From the NCBI GenBank assembly GCA_947632575.1, contig CANRPV010000003.1:1-30702 (forward strand): a stretch of 30,702 nt of DNA, read 5' to 3'. The stretch comes from an uncultured Eggerthellaceae bacterium (GTDB lineage: Bacteria; Actinomycetota; Coriobacteriia; Coriobacteriales; Eggerthellaceae). How positions within the stretch are numbered: position 1 is the first letter of the stretch; every line of letters starts with the position of its first letter. The notes under the pieces were generated by a model, which saw only the letters and a program-made list of their open reading frames with translations, was not told the origin of the DNA and searched no databases. This document shows positions 7,496-15,354 of this stretch, one piece after another. The position numbers were made by a program, and so were the translations under genes.

Positions 7496-8719
7496 CTAGT
7501 TATGAAAGTGGTCTGCGATGTGGTGGTCATGGCGCTCGGCGCTATCGCAGAGCTCCTCCACCCACTCTTCAAGAGGAAAAGCAGCCTCAGCAGCCTCAAG
7601 ATCTGCAATCTTGGCATGAGTCTCCGGCTGACGTGGCATAAAGAGCGTGCAGCAATCAGGGGCATCCTGAGATGACAGATCAAAGGTGCCGAGACGCTGC
7701 GCCTCGTCGATGATGTCCAGCTTATCGCTGCCGATCAGAGGCCGAAATACCGGGCAGTCCACCACCGCGTCCGTGGCTCGGATATTATCGAGGGTCTGAG
7801 AGGCTACCTGGCCGAGACTCTCACCCGTAACAAGGGCGCCCGCATGTATTCTTTCCGCCAAGCGCTCGGCCACCCGCATCATCAAACGGCGATAAAGCAC
7901 GATACGCAGAGCTGGAGGTGCGCTTAGTGCGATCTGACGCTGATAATCCCCGAAGGGCACCACGTAGAAAGCCTCGATGCAACCCGTCTTCGCCAGCACC
8001 TCGGCTATGTCGGCAACGAGATACTCAGACACATCGGAAGTTTGAGGACGTCCGGAAAAATGCACTCCAAAGCAACGGGCACCACGACGAGCCATACGCC
8101 AGAGAGCCACAGGAGAATCGATGCCCGAGGAAAGCAGCGCGACTACCTTGCCAGAGGAGCCCACAGGAAGGCCTCCTATACCCCGTTTACTCCAGGCATA
8201 GATATAGACCGCGTTTTGGACCACCTCTACCCCGACAGTGGCGTCAGGATCCTTCATCTGAACCTTTAATTCGGGAAATGCCTCGCAAAGCACAGAGCCA
8301 AGCGCAACGTTCATCTCCATCGAGTTGATGGGAAAGTCGGTGTGGTTGCGACGAGCTTGCACCTTAAAGCTTTTTGGACCTTCCGCCTCGGCCAGCGCGG
8401 CGCAGCAGGCCTGGCCCATAAGCTCCATGTCCCGCTCGCATTTAAAGCCCGCGGAGACCCGAGCCACACCGGGAATTCCAAGGATATGGGAAGCGCAATC
8501 CAACGCCTTTTGGCTTTCGGTTCCCTCGCGCAAAAAGACGACCAGACGACCGGCTATCCGGTGAATCGTCACCACGGGATAGTCGTTGATAAGCTCTTGA
8601 ATGTTTTTCTGGAGCTGCTTTTCGAAGGCAGAACGGTTATGGCCTTTCAAGCCGATCTCGTGATAATGCACGAGAATGATTCGCTGAAAGGGCACCGATG
8701 CTTCTCGATCGGCGGTCAT
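7496..8719 (-). CDS. thiI: tRNA 4-thiouridine synthetase ThiI
   Basis: ThiI adenylates U8 of tRNA and replaces its oxygen with sulfur; in many species it also supplies sulfur for thiazole. The 407 residues contain an N-terminal ferredoxin-like plus THUMP region (about 60-185, ending VYIYAWSKRGIGGLPVGSSGK) and a PP-loop ATP pyrophosphatase domain with the SSGIDSP motif at 197-203. FRPLIGSDKLDII (325-337) and DAPDCCTLFMPRQPETHA (352-369) are conserved family stretches. No rhodanese domain is present, which is the usual short form. It starts 9 nt after rpoZ and lacks an obvious Shine-Dalgarno. It probably ends the mihF-gmk-rpoZ-thiI unit. Confidence 0.95.
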   Translation of the reverse strand: MTADREASVPFQRIILVHYHEIGLKGHNRSAFEKQLQKNIQELINDYPVVTIHRIAGRLVVFLREGTESQKALDCASHILGIPGVARVSAGFKCERDMELMGQACCAALAEAEGPKSFKVQARRNHTDFPINSMEMNVALGSVLCEAFPELKVQMKDPDATVGVEVVQNAVYIYAWSKRGIGGLPVGSSGKVVALLSSGIDSPVALWRMARRGARCFGVHFSGRPQTSDVSEYLVADIAEVLAKTGCIEAFYVVPFGDYQRQIALSAPPALRIVLYRRLMMRVAERLAERIHAGALVTGESLGQVASQTLDNIRATDAVVDCPVFRPLIGSDKLDIIDEAQRLGTFDLSSQDAPDCCTLFMPRQPETHAKIADLEAAEAAFPLEEWVEELCDSAERHDHHIADHFHN

Positions 8720-8728
8720 GGAACAAGG

Positions 8729-9013
8729 TTAGTGATTCTTCACGTCTATGGACGTGGGATCGTAGGAAACCTCATCATCGGCGATCTCATCAAAGGCCAT
8801 GGAAAGCGGCTTGGTGTCCGCAGCGCGAGCAATCTCCACCGCGGTTTGAAGTTGGATGGCACGATCGCGCTGGCCACGCATCATATCGTTAATGTCATGG
8901 GCGCGCTTCGAGGCAAGAGAACAAAGCAGGAAACGGTCGTTGTCCGTTTCCCCTAGCAATACATCAATTTTGGGATCGATAATGCTCATAGACGATAAGA
9001 CCTCGTTACTCAT
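8729..9013 (-). CDS. rpoZ: RNA polymerase omega subunit (RpoZ)
   Basis: Omega helps fold and stabilise the beta' subunit of RNA polymerase. Diagnostic residues are IDVLLGETDNDRFLLCSLASKRAHDINDMMRG, split here as a DRFLLCSLASKRA core and an HDINDMMRGQ end, then an acidic tail EIADDEVSYDP. It sits after gmk, the normal place for rpoZ in actinobacteria and many others. The first ATG overlaps the gmk stop by 8 bp (ATGAGTAA) and has no Shine-Dalgarno. A second ATG at 8989 gives an 86-residue product that begins MSIIDPKID, with GAGG 11 nt upstream. Either start is possible; the shorter one looks more like the family N-terminus. Confidence 0.88.
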   Translation of the reverse strand: MSNEVLSSMSIIDPKIDVLLGETDNDRFLLCSLASKRAHDINDMMRGQRDRAIQLQTAVEIARAADTKPLSMAFDEIADDEVSYDPTSIDVKNH

Positions 9014-9569
9014 CAGCAGTTGCGTTTACGTAAGCTACAAGCTCCTGAACAGCGTCATCAAGCTTGTCGTTGACTAAACAGATATCATAGCGCATTTTTT
9101 CGGAAAGCTCTATCTCCGCTCTTTCCATGCGCCGTTTGATGATCTCCTCCGATTCGGTGCCACGACCACGGAGCCGCTCCTCCAATATCTCTAGCGAGGG
9201 GGGCTCTACGAATACGAGATGAGCGTCAGGCATTTTGTCCTTAATCTGAAAAGCCCCTTGAACCTCAATCTCAAGTATCACTTGCTTTTGAGCTTCAAGG
9301 GCTTTTTCGACGGAGGCCTTAGGCGTGCCATAGTAATTACCCGCATAGCAGGCCCACTCCAAGAGGCCATCTTCAGCTATGAGCTTCTTGAAAGCCTCTT
9401 GGGTAAGAAAGTAATAGGTTTCGCCTTCCACTTCCCCAGCACGGGGCGGCCTCGTAGTGGCCGACACAGAAATCCATACATCGGGGACCTCCTCGGCGAG
9501 ACGAGCAACCAGTGTGCCTTTGCCCGCTCCTGAGGGTCCGGATATGACGAACAGATTTCCGTGACGCAT
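9006..9569 (-). CDS. gmk: Guanylate kinase
   Basis: It phosphorylates GMP to GDP with ATP. The 187 residues start MRHGNLFVISGPSGAGKGTL with the P-loop GPSGAGKG at about 11-18, followed by SVSATTRPPRAGEVEGETYYF (the GMP-binding segment) and the lid region RLRGRGTESEEIIKRRM. Length and motifs are complete. It begins 7 nt after mihF stops, with only a weak ribosome binding site, and overlaps rpoZ at its end. Confidence 0.97.
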   Translation of the reverse strand: MRHGNLFVISGPSGAGKGTLVARLAEEVPDVWISVSATTRPPRAGEVEGETYYFLTQEAFKKLIAEDGLLEWACYAGNYYGTPKASVEKALEAQKQVILEIEVQGAFQIKDKMPDAHLVFVEPPSLEILEERLRGRGTESEEIIKRRMERAEIELSEKMRYDICLVNDKLDDAVQELVAYVNATADE

Positions 9570-9576
9570 AAAGGCT

Positions 9577-9885
9577 TTAGCTTAAGCGCTCCAAAAGGGC
9601 AGCCTGCTGACGATCGCCAAGACCACGAAGACGACGGCTTTCGGCGATTTGCAGTTCCTTCATAACCTTTTCCGCCTTGGCCTTGCCATAACCGGGAATG
9701 GTCTCGATCAAGGTCGACACCTTCATGCGGCCGACGATAGGATCATCTTTCATGTCGAGAACCTTTTTCACCGTAAGTTTGCCAGACTTAAGATCTTCGC
9801 GAATCTGGGCACGCTTGGTCCGCGCCGCTTTGGCCTTCTCGAGAGCAGCGGCACGTGCTTCAGGGCTAAGCTGAGGGATTGGCAT
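9577..9885 (-). CDS. mihF: Integration host factor, actinobacterial type (mIHF)
   Basis: mIHF is a small nucleoid-associated DNA-binding protein restricted to actinobacteria and unrelated in fold to enterobacterial IHF/HU. The 102-residue product begins MPIPQLSPEARAAALEKAKA, then a basic helix KAARTKRAQIREDLKSGKL, and a C-terminal helix-turn-helix-like stretch with IPGYGKAKAEKVMKELQI and SRRLRGLGDRQ. A strong AGAAGGAGATAACTCTC precedes the ATG. In this phylum it commonly precedes gmk, as here. It is a good phylogenetic marker for the window. Confidence 0.95.
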   Translation of the reverse strand: MPIPQLSPEARAAALEKAKAARTKRAQIREDLKSGKLTVKKVLDMKDDPIVGRMKVSTLIETIPGYGKAKAEKVMKELQIAESRRLRGLGDRQQAALLERLS

Positions 9886-9919
9886 GAGAGTTATCTCCTT
9901 CTATCCGAATGACGGAAAG

Positions 9920-9928
9920 ATACTAGCA
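9920..9928 (-). promoter_or_regulatory. Probable extended -10 promoter for mihF
   Basis: On the minus strand TGC-TAGTAT is a good extended -10, 35 nt before the mihF ATG. No clear -35 is seen. It lies directly behind the terminator of the upstream ATPase gene, which fits a fresh transcription start. Confidence 0.45.
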
Positions 9929-9930
9929 CT

Positions 9931-9955
9931 CAAAAAGAGCGCCGTACACGGCACT
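9931..9955 (-). terminator. Terminator of the Ca2+-ATPase gene
   Basis: On the minus strand AGTGCCG-TGTA-CGGCGCT (9955..9938) forms a 7-bp stem with a 4-nt loop and one G-T pair. It is followed by CTTTTTG. It lies 80 nt after the ATPase stop. Confidence 0.75.
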
Positions 9956-10034
9956 TTTGAAAAAATAAACGAAAATGGCCAAAAGTCTCACTAAAGTCGA
10001 CTTTCTACAACTTTTTGTTTACCATTTCCGGCTC

Positions 10035-12722
10035 TTAGTCGGCATTCTTGCGATCGATTGCCCTCCAGACCGCTTTGTAGACCTCAATTATGGGAATGAT
10101 CAGGACTGCAAGACCCATCGCGATCAAATAAGCCACCAGATCGAGCTCCGCGAAATTGAATAATCCGGCCAAAAACGGCACTTCGATGACCAGGGTGGTG
10201 AGCACAAGCGACAAAGCGAAGGATCCCCAAAGCCATTTGTTGTGATTGTGGAGAGTAAAGAGCGATTGGCGGCGCGAACGCATGTTGAAGGAATGGAACA
10301 TCTCCACCATTGAAAGTGTGAGAAACGCCATCGTCATGCCTTCGCGGCCCAGCGCAGGATCGGCAAGCACATTGGCGATATCCATCGTACCGAATTCCAG
10401 GAAATGCCCGATAAAGTAGCTGAGCAGCGTAAATCCCGCGATCACCGCGCCTTGGAACAGCACATCGACGCCCATGCCTCCGGCGAAGATGCCCTCGTTA
10501 GCGTTGCGGGGTTTGCGTTTCATAATGCCCGGCTCCTCAGGCTCCATACCCAAAGCCAAGGCCGGGAACGAATCGGTTATCAGGTTGATCCAGAGCAGAT
10601 GCACCGGCTGCAAAATCGTAAAGCCCACCATAGTGGCGACAAAGACCGAGATCACCTCGGCAATATTGGAGGAAAGCAAGAACTGGATGGCCTTGCGGAT
10701 ATTGTCGTAGATGTGCCTGCCTTCTTCGACCGCGTTGACGATAGTGGCGAAGTTGTCGTCGGCAAGAACCATATCGGCCACGTTTTTTGTCACGTCGGTG
10801 CCGGTGATGCCCATGCCGATGCCGATATCGGCTCGCTTGATCGACGGGGCGTCGTTGACACCGTCACCGGTCATGGCGACGACTTTATTGCGCCTCTTCC
10901 ATGACTCAACGATACGCACCTTATGCTCTGGCTGCACGCGAGCATAGACGCCAAAATCCTCGATCTGAACGGCCAGTTCCTCGTCGGTGATGCGATCGAG
11001 CTGGGCGCCGGTGATGGCCTGCTTGCGATCTGAGATGATTCCGAGCTGCTTGGCGATGGCAACAGCGGTATCGATATGATCTCCCGTGATCATGACGACC
11101 CGTATCCCCGCCTGCTGCGCCTCTTTCACCGCCGAGGCGACCTCGACGCGCACGGGATCGATCATGCCGCAAAGGCCGATATAGCAGAGGTCTTGTTCGA
11201 GATAAGAGGCCTCCTCTGAGCTGGGCTTTTCGGGCCACTCCCTGCGCGCGGCGCAAAGCACGCGCAAGGCCTCATCTGCCATGGCTTTGTTCTCGGCGAG
11301 GATGACGGAGCGATCCTCATCCGTAAGAGGCTCTACCCCCTTTTCGGTAAGCATGGTGGTGCAACGCTTGAGCACCTCGTCGGGAGCGCCTTTGGTGTAC
11401 TGCACGTAAGCTCCTGAGGGGGTCTCGCAGACCACCGACATCATCTTGCGTCCCGAATCGAAAGGCGCCTCCCCCACCCGCGGGAAGCTTTGCTCCAACT
11501 CGGTTTTAAACTGGCCCTCTTTGGCCGCATCGGCCACAAGCGCGGCCTCGGTCGGCTCACCTTTGGCCTCGGACTCATCGACGTCCCACTGGGCATCTGA
11601 GGCGAGAGCCATCGCACGGACAAGCTCAGCGGTGTCGTCTCCGTAATGACGCACCACCGTCATACGGTTTTGTGTCAACGTGCCAGTCTTATCGGAGCAG
11701 ATGATCTGAGTGCAACCCAGCGTCTCGACCGCGGTAAGACGTCGCACGATAGCCGCATGGTGACTCATCTTGGTGACGCCGATGGAAAGCACGATGGTGA
11801 CCACCGCCACCAAACCCTCGGGGATGGCGGCCACAGCCAGAGAGACGGCTACCATGAAGGTATCGATGACCAGGGTCGGATTGGATAAGAACTCCGATCC
11901 GTGGCGCAAAAAGCCCACGCCGAAGATGATCAGGCAGATGACGATAACGCCGATGGTGAGAATCTTTGAGAGCTCGGCCAGCTTGATTTGCAGTGGCGTT
12001 CTCTCCTCAACGGCCGTGTTGATGGAACCGGCGATCTTACCCATCTCCGTTTTCATGCCGGTATCGACTACGACCGCACGGCCTCGACCATAGACCACGG
12101 TCGAGCCCATATAGGCCATATTGCGACGATCGCCCAGGGAAACGTCATCGCTTCCCGCCTCTATAACCAGCGCCTCGTCGGTCTTGTCGACGGGAAGCGA
12201 TTCGCCGGTCAGCGCCGATTCCTCAATTTTCAGCGAGGCGCATTCCACGATGCGGCAATCGGCGGGAACGGCGTCACCCGCTTCGAGAAGAATCACATCG
12301 CCAGGAACAAGCTCCTCACTCTTGAGCTCGAGAAGCTTGCCGTCACGTATCACCTTTGACGTCGCGGCGGCCATCTCCTGGAGAGCCTCAAGAGCTTCTT
12401 CGGCCTTACTCTCCTGAACCACTCCTAAGACGGCATTGAGCACGACTACAAAGAGGATGATGACCACATCGGCGATGTCTGACTCACCTTGGACAGCCCC
12501 TGCCACCGCTGAAATGATGGCGGCTACGATCAAAAGAATGATCATCGGGTCGGCAAGCTGGGATAAGAAACGCTTCCAGAGCGGATCTTTTTTCGCCTCG
12601 TCCAGCTTGTTTGGACCGAAATCCGCCAAACGCGATTGAGCCACCTGTGAGCTGAGACCATTCTCTTGAGATGTCTCAAGCCCCTTTATGACACTCTCAG
12701 CTGTCTCGAGATATGCTTGCAT
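10035..12722 (-). CDS. P-type cation ATPase, type II (Ca2+-transporting, SERCA/PMCA-like)
   Basis: This is an integral membrane pump, most likely exporting Ca2+ with ATP. The 895 residues carry LTGES (171-175, actuator), AIPEGL (299-304, membrane helix 4), the phosphorylation motif DKTGTLT with Asp344, KGAPDEV (444-450), MITGDHIDTA (544-553) and MTGDGVNDAPSIKRADIG (617-634). Membrane helices 5 and 6 contain SSNIAEVISV (684-693) and NLITDSFPALALG (713-725), so acidic and Asn ligands typical of Ca2+ pumps are present. About ten membrane segments are expected. It stands alone between a repeat-rich 168-bp spacer and a terminator. Substrate is inferred from the family; other cations such as Mn2+ cannot be excluded. 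Confidence 0.93.
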   Translation of the reverse strand: MQAYLETAESVIKGLETSQENGLSSQVAQSRLADFGPNKLDEAKKDPLWKRFLSQLADPMIILLIVAAIISAVAGAVQGESDIADVVIILFVVVLNAVLGVVQESKAEEALEALQEMAAATSKVIRDGKLLELKSEELVPGDVILLEAGDAVPADCRIVECASLKIEESALTGESLPVDKTDEALVIEAGSDDVSLGDRRNMAYMGSTVVYGRGRAVVVDTGMKTEMGKIAGSINTAVEERTPLQIKLAELSKILTIGVIVICLIIFGVGFLRHGSEFLSNPTLVIDTFMVAVSLAVAAIPEGLVAVVTIVLSIGVTKMSHHAAIVRRLTAVETLGCTQIICSDKTGTLTQNRMTVVRHYGDDTAELVRAMALASDAQWDVDESEAKGEPTEAALVADAAKEGQFKTELEQSFPRVGEAPFDSGRKMMSVVCETPSGAYVQYTKGAPDEVLKRCTTMLTEKGVEPLTDEDRSVILAENKAMADEALRVLCAARREWPEKPSSEEASYLEQDLCYIGLCGMIDPVRVEVASAVKEAQQAGIRVVMITGDHIDTAVAIAKQLGIISDRKQAITGAQLDRITDEELAVQIEDFGVYARVQPEHKVRIVESWKRRNKVVAMTGDGVNDAPSIKRADIGIGMGITGTDVTKNVADMVLADDNFATIVNAVEEGRHIYDNIRKAIQFLLSSNIAEVISVFVATMVGFTILQPVHLLWINLITDSFPALALGMEPEEPGIMKRKPRNANEGIFAGGMGVDVLFQGAVIAGFTLLSYFIGHFLEFGTMDIANVLADPALGREGMTMAFLTLSMVEMFHSFNMRSRRQSLFTLHNHNKWLWGSFALSLVLTTLVIEVPFLAGLFNFAELDLVAYLIAMGLAVLIIPIIEVYKAVWRAIDRKNAD

Positions 12723-12760
12723 AAGACCCTAAGCCTTCCGAAAAGTTCCTTACGATTTTT

Positions 12761-12786
12761 CCGAATTGACGTTCCGAATTGACGTT
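12761..12786. repeat. 13-bp tandem direct repeat, two copies
   Basis: CCGAATTGACGTT occurs twice head to tail at 12761-12773 and 12774-12786, about 40 nt before the Ca2+-ATPase start. It adjoins the 19-bp array. Confidence 0.8.
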
Positions 12787-12792
12787 CCTTAT

Positions 12793-12886
12793 TCATGTTC
12801 CAAGTAATTACTCATGCTCTAAGTAATTATTCATGTTCAAATGATCGCTAACGCTCCAAGTAATCACTCATGTTCCAAGTAATTTT
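12793..12886. repeat. Five-unit ~19-bp tandem repeat between pyrF and the Ca2+-ATPase gene
   Basis: Units are 12793-12811, 12812-12830, 12831-12848, 12849-12867 and 12868-12886, with + strand consensus TCATGTTCCAAGTAATTAC. Units 1 and 5 are nearly identical, and the middle unit is 18 bp and most diverged. The array fills the spacer to within 4 bp of the pyrF stop. The units are contiguous without spacers, so this is not a CRISPR array. It may be a minisatellite or a cluster of binding sites upstream of the ATPase gene. Confidence 0.85.
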
Positions 12887-12890
12887 GAAC

Positions 12891-13625
12891 TTAGAAGCCA
12901 TTCACTTCCGCGGCGATAGCTTCGAAGGCCGCTACCGGATCATCGGCGGCCGTAATAGGACGTCCGACCACGATATGGGAGGCACCCGACTCAAAGGCGC
13001 TGAGCGGAGTAGCCACACGGCTTTGATCGCCCAGTGCCGCTCCCGCAGGACGAACACCAGGGGTCACGATAAAGGCCTCAGGACCAAGAGCTTCTCGCAG
13101 CATAGCCGCCTCCTGCGGCGAGGCTACAACACCCGTTAACCCGGACTGCCGAGCCTGAGAGGCTAAAGCCAGTACCTGCTCTCTCAAAGGCCGCGTGACG
13201 CCGGATTCCTGGAGCGCCTCATCATTCATGCTGGTGAGCACCGTGATGCCAAGGGTGGCTGGAGCGGCATTACCTAACTCGCTCGCTCCGGCGAGAGCGC
13301 CTCGCACGCCCGCCTCCATCATAGCTCGGCCACCCACGGCGTGCATGGTCAGCATGTCGGCACCGCTAGCGGCCGCCGAGCGAGCCGCGCCCTCCACTTG
13401 ATGAGGAATATCGTGGAATTTGAGATCCAAAAAGACGTTGAAACCACGGCGCTTGAACATCTTGATGATGGAAGGACCCTCGGCATAGTAAAGCGTCATG
13501 CCCACCTTCACCCAGCGAGCTTTACCTGAGAGCTTGTCGGCCAAGTCTATAGCCTGCCAAGCGTCGCAGTCCAAAGCCACGATGATGCGCTCAGAAGCCG
13601 GAATGGTGTTGAAATCTACTTCCAT
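12891..13625 (-). CDS. pyrF: Orotidine 5'-phosphate decarboxylase
   Basis: It converts OMP to UMP, the last step of the pathway. The 244 residues contain the type 1 active-site string DLKFHDIPHQV (67-77, with Lys69, Asp67 and Asp72), RIIVALDCD at 13-21 and a C-terminal VTPGVRPAG phosphate-binding region. AGGAGCGTTGCA precedes the ATG, which overlaps the pyrD end by 10 bp. It is the last gene of the pyr operon; pyrE does not follow. Confidence 0.97.
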   Translation of the reverse strand: MEVDFNTIPASERIIVALDCDAWQAIDLADKLSGKARWVKVGMTLYYAEGPSIIKMFKRRGFNVFLDLKFHDIPHQVEGAARSAAASGADMLTMHAVGGRAMMEAGVRGALAGASELGNAAPATLGITVLTSMNDEALQESGVTRPLREQVLALASQARQSGLTGVVASPQEAAMLREALGPEAFIVTPGVRPAGAALGDQSRVATPLSAFESGASHIVVGRPITAADDPVAAFEAIAAEVNGF

Positions 13626-14548
13626 TGCAACGCTCCTATCAACTCATTCACGTCGTTTACTCCTTGGGCCTCGCAGTAGTCGATCAAACCATCGATTACC
13701 TCGACGCTGGCCTCGGGATTTATGAAATTGGCTGTTCCTACCGCCACCGCCGTGGCACCAGCCAGCATAAACTCGACCGCGTCGGTCCCATTCGTGATGC
13801 CGCCCATGCCCAAAATGGGAATGGACACCGCCTGATGGCACTGCCACACCATGCGAAGCGCCACCGGTTTGACCGCCGGCCCCGAAAGACCGCCCACCAC
13901 TCGTGCGAGAAGAGGTCGGCGCCGCTTGGCATCGATAGCCATGCCTAAAAGGGTGTTGATCAGGGATATCGCATCAGCGCCACTAGCCTCGGCGGCCTTG
14001 GCGATCTCGGTGATATCGGTGACGTTGGGAGTCAGTTTAACGATGAGGGGGCGGCGGGTTACCTCACGGCAGCGTTTCACCACGGTCTCGACACTCGGTC
14101 GATGACACCCCATGGTCATGCCTCCCGCATCCACGTTAGGACAAGAGATATTGACCTCATAAGCCCCGACCGGCGCATCCTCCAACGCCTCAATGACTTG
14201 GACGTATTCGTCGAAGCTATGGCCTGAGACGTTCACGATGACAAGCGCGCCCTGCTCGGCTAACCAGGGAAGCTCATGAGCCTTCAGTGCCTCCACGCCG
14301 GGGTTTTGCAGGCCAATCGAATTCAGCATGCCTGAAGGGGTCTCGGCGATGCGAGGGCTTGCGTTTCCCTCCCACCCATGAAGTGAGACGCCCTTAGTGG
14401 TCACGGCTCCAAGTGAGGCCACCGACACGAAATCGCTGTACTCCCTGCCCGCGCCAAAGGTTCCCGAAGCCACGGTCACGGGGTTTTTCATGGTAAGACC
14501 GCCCAGATTTACCGAAAGTGAGACCGAGGTTTCCCGAGGTACTCTCAT
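13616..14548 (-). CDS. pyrD: Dihydroorotate dehydrogenase, class 1B catalytic subunit
   Basis: This FMN protein oxidises dihydroorotate to orotate and passes electrons to PyrK, then NAD+. The 310 residues show LGGLTMKNPVTVASGTFG (15-32), the active-site NISCPNV with catalytic Cys136, LIVKLTPNVTDI near 173-184 and a C-terminal GMGGITNGTDAVEFMLAGA FMN region. A catalytic Cys (not Ser) and the adjacent pyrK identify class 1B, which suits an anaerobe. AGGAGG lies 10 nt before the ATG, which overlaps the pyrK stop as ATGA. Confidence 0.96.
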   Translation of the reverse strand: MRVPRETSVSLSVNLGGLTMKNPVTVASGTFGAGREYSDFVSVASLGAVTTKGVSLHGWEGNASPRIAETPSGMLNSIGLQNPGVEALKAHELPWLAEQGALVIVNVSGHSFDEYVQVIEALEDAPVGAYEVNISCPNVDAGGMTMGCHRPSVETVVKRCREVTRRPLIVKLTPNVTDITEIAKAAEASGADAISLINTLLGMAIDAKRRRPLLARVVGGLSGPAVKPVALRMVWQCHQAVSIPILGMGGITNGTDAVEFMLAGATAVAVGTANFINPEASVEVIDGLIDYCEAQGVNDVNELIGALQWK

Positions 14549-15345
14549 GACCAGACCACCTCCTGTCCACTAAAGACAGGTCCATCGATACAGGAACGCT
14601 TTTTTCCGGCCACGGTGTCTACCACGCAGGACAGACAGGCCCCGATGCCACACGCCATGCGACGTTCCATGGAAAGCTCGCAGAAGACACCGTGGTCTTT
14701 GGCCTGAGCGACGACGATCTTCATCAGAGGTTCCGGCCCGCATACGGCCAGATAGTCATAAGGTCGTCCCTCACCTTCGGCATCATTGAGAGCTTGATCC
14801 ACCAAAGGGGTGCAAAAACCGGAGAAACCGAAGCTCCCATCGTCGGTGGAGCAGCGCGGCGGCGTCTCGAGAAGCGCTTCGTAGCGCTCCCGCGCGACAA
14901 GAGCGTCAACCGTTTGGGCACCGAGAATCACATCAAGTTCGCGGCCTGTGGCCATAAGTTCGTCGGCGAGCATGAACAGAGGAGCCGCCCCGACACCTCC
15001 GGCCACCAAAAGGCAACGCGAGGCATCCTTGGGTACCTCCCAGCCACGACCAACCGGACCGATGATCTCGGTGCTCTCACCCACCTGAAGTCCAGTCATG
15101 TGATCGGTACCGAATCCGACCACCTGATAGAGCACCTCGAGCATACCGGCGTCTCTATCGCAGTCGTAGATCGAAAAAGGACGACGCAAGATGTGATCGT
15201 TCATGGCGGGCAGGCGCATATGCACAAACTGCCCAGGCTTAATACGAGCGGCGATCTGCGGAGCCGCAAGCTTCATCAGATGAAGCCCCGGTCCCACCTT
15301 CTCGTTTGCGACGATGGCCGCTTGCTCATTTACCAGTCCTGGCAT
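14545..15345 (-). CDS. pyrK: Dihydroorotate dehydrogenase electron-transfer subunit PyrK
   Basis: PyrK carries FAD and a [2Fe-2S] cluster and links PyrD to NAD+. The 266 residues contain RRPFSIYD (54-61, flavin binding), LVAGGVGAAPLF (113-124, NAD binding), VCGPEPLM (201-208), and the cluster cysteines at C232, C237, C240 and C252 in ACGIGACLSC and RSCIDGPVF. GAGGAAGCGTC precedes the ATG. It lies between carB (9-nt gap) and pyrD (4-bp overlap), as in the Bacillus pyr operon. Confidence 0.96.
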   Translation of the reverse strand: MPGLVNEQAAIVANEKVGPGLHLMKLAAPQIAARIKPGQFVHMRLPAMNDHILRRPFSIYDCDRDAGMLEVLYQVVGFGTDHMTGLQVGESTEIIGPVGRGWEVPKDASRCLLVAGGVGAAPLFMLADELMATGRELDVILGAQTVDALVARERYEALLETPPRCSTDDGSFGFSGFCTPLVDQALNDAEGEGRPYDYLAVCGPEPLMKIVVAQAKDHGVFCELSMERRMACGIGACLSCVVDTVAGKKRSCIDGPVFSGQEVVWS

Positions 15346-15354
15346 GACGCTTCC

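Noticed and set aside
9886..10034. tRNA or small RNA in the mihF-ATPase spacer
   Set aside because: The only structure is the terminator hairpin; no cloverleaf or CCA end is visible.
12793..12886. CRISPR-like array
   Set aside because: The repeat units are contiguous and have no unique spacers, and no cas genes are present.
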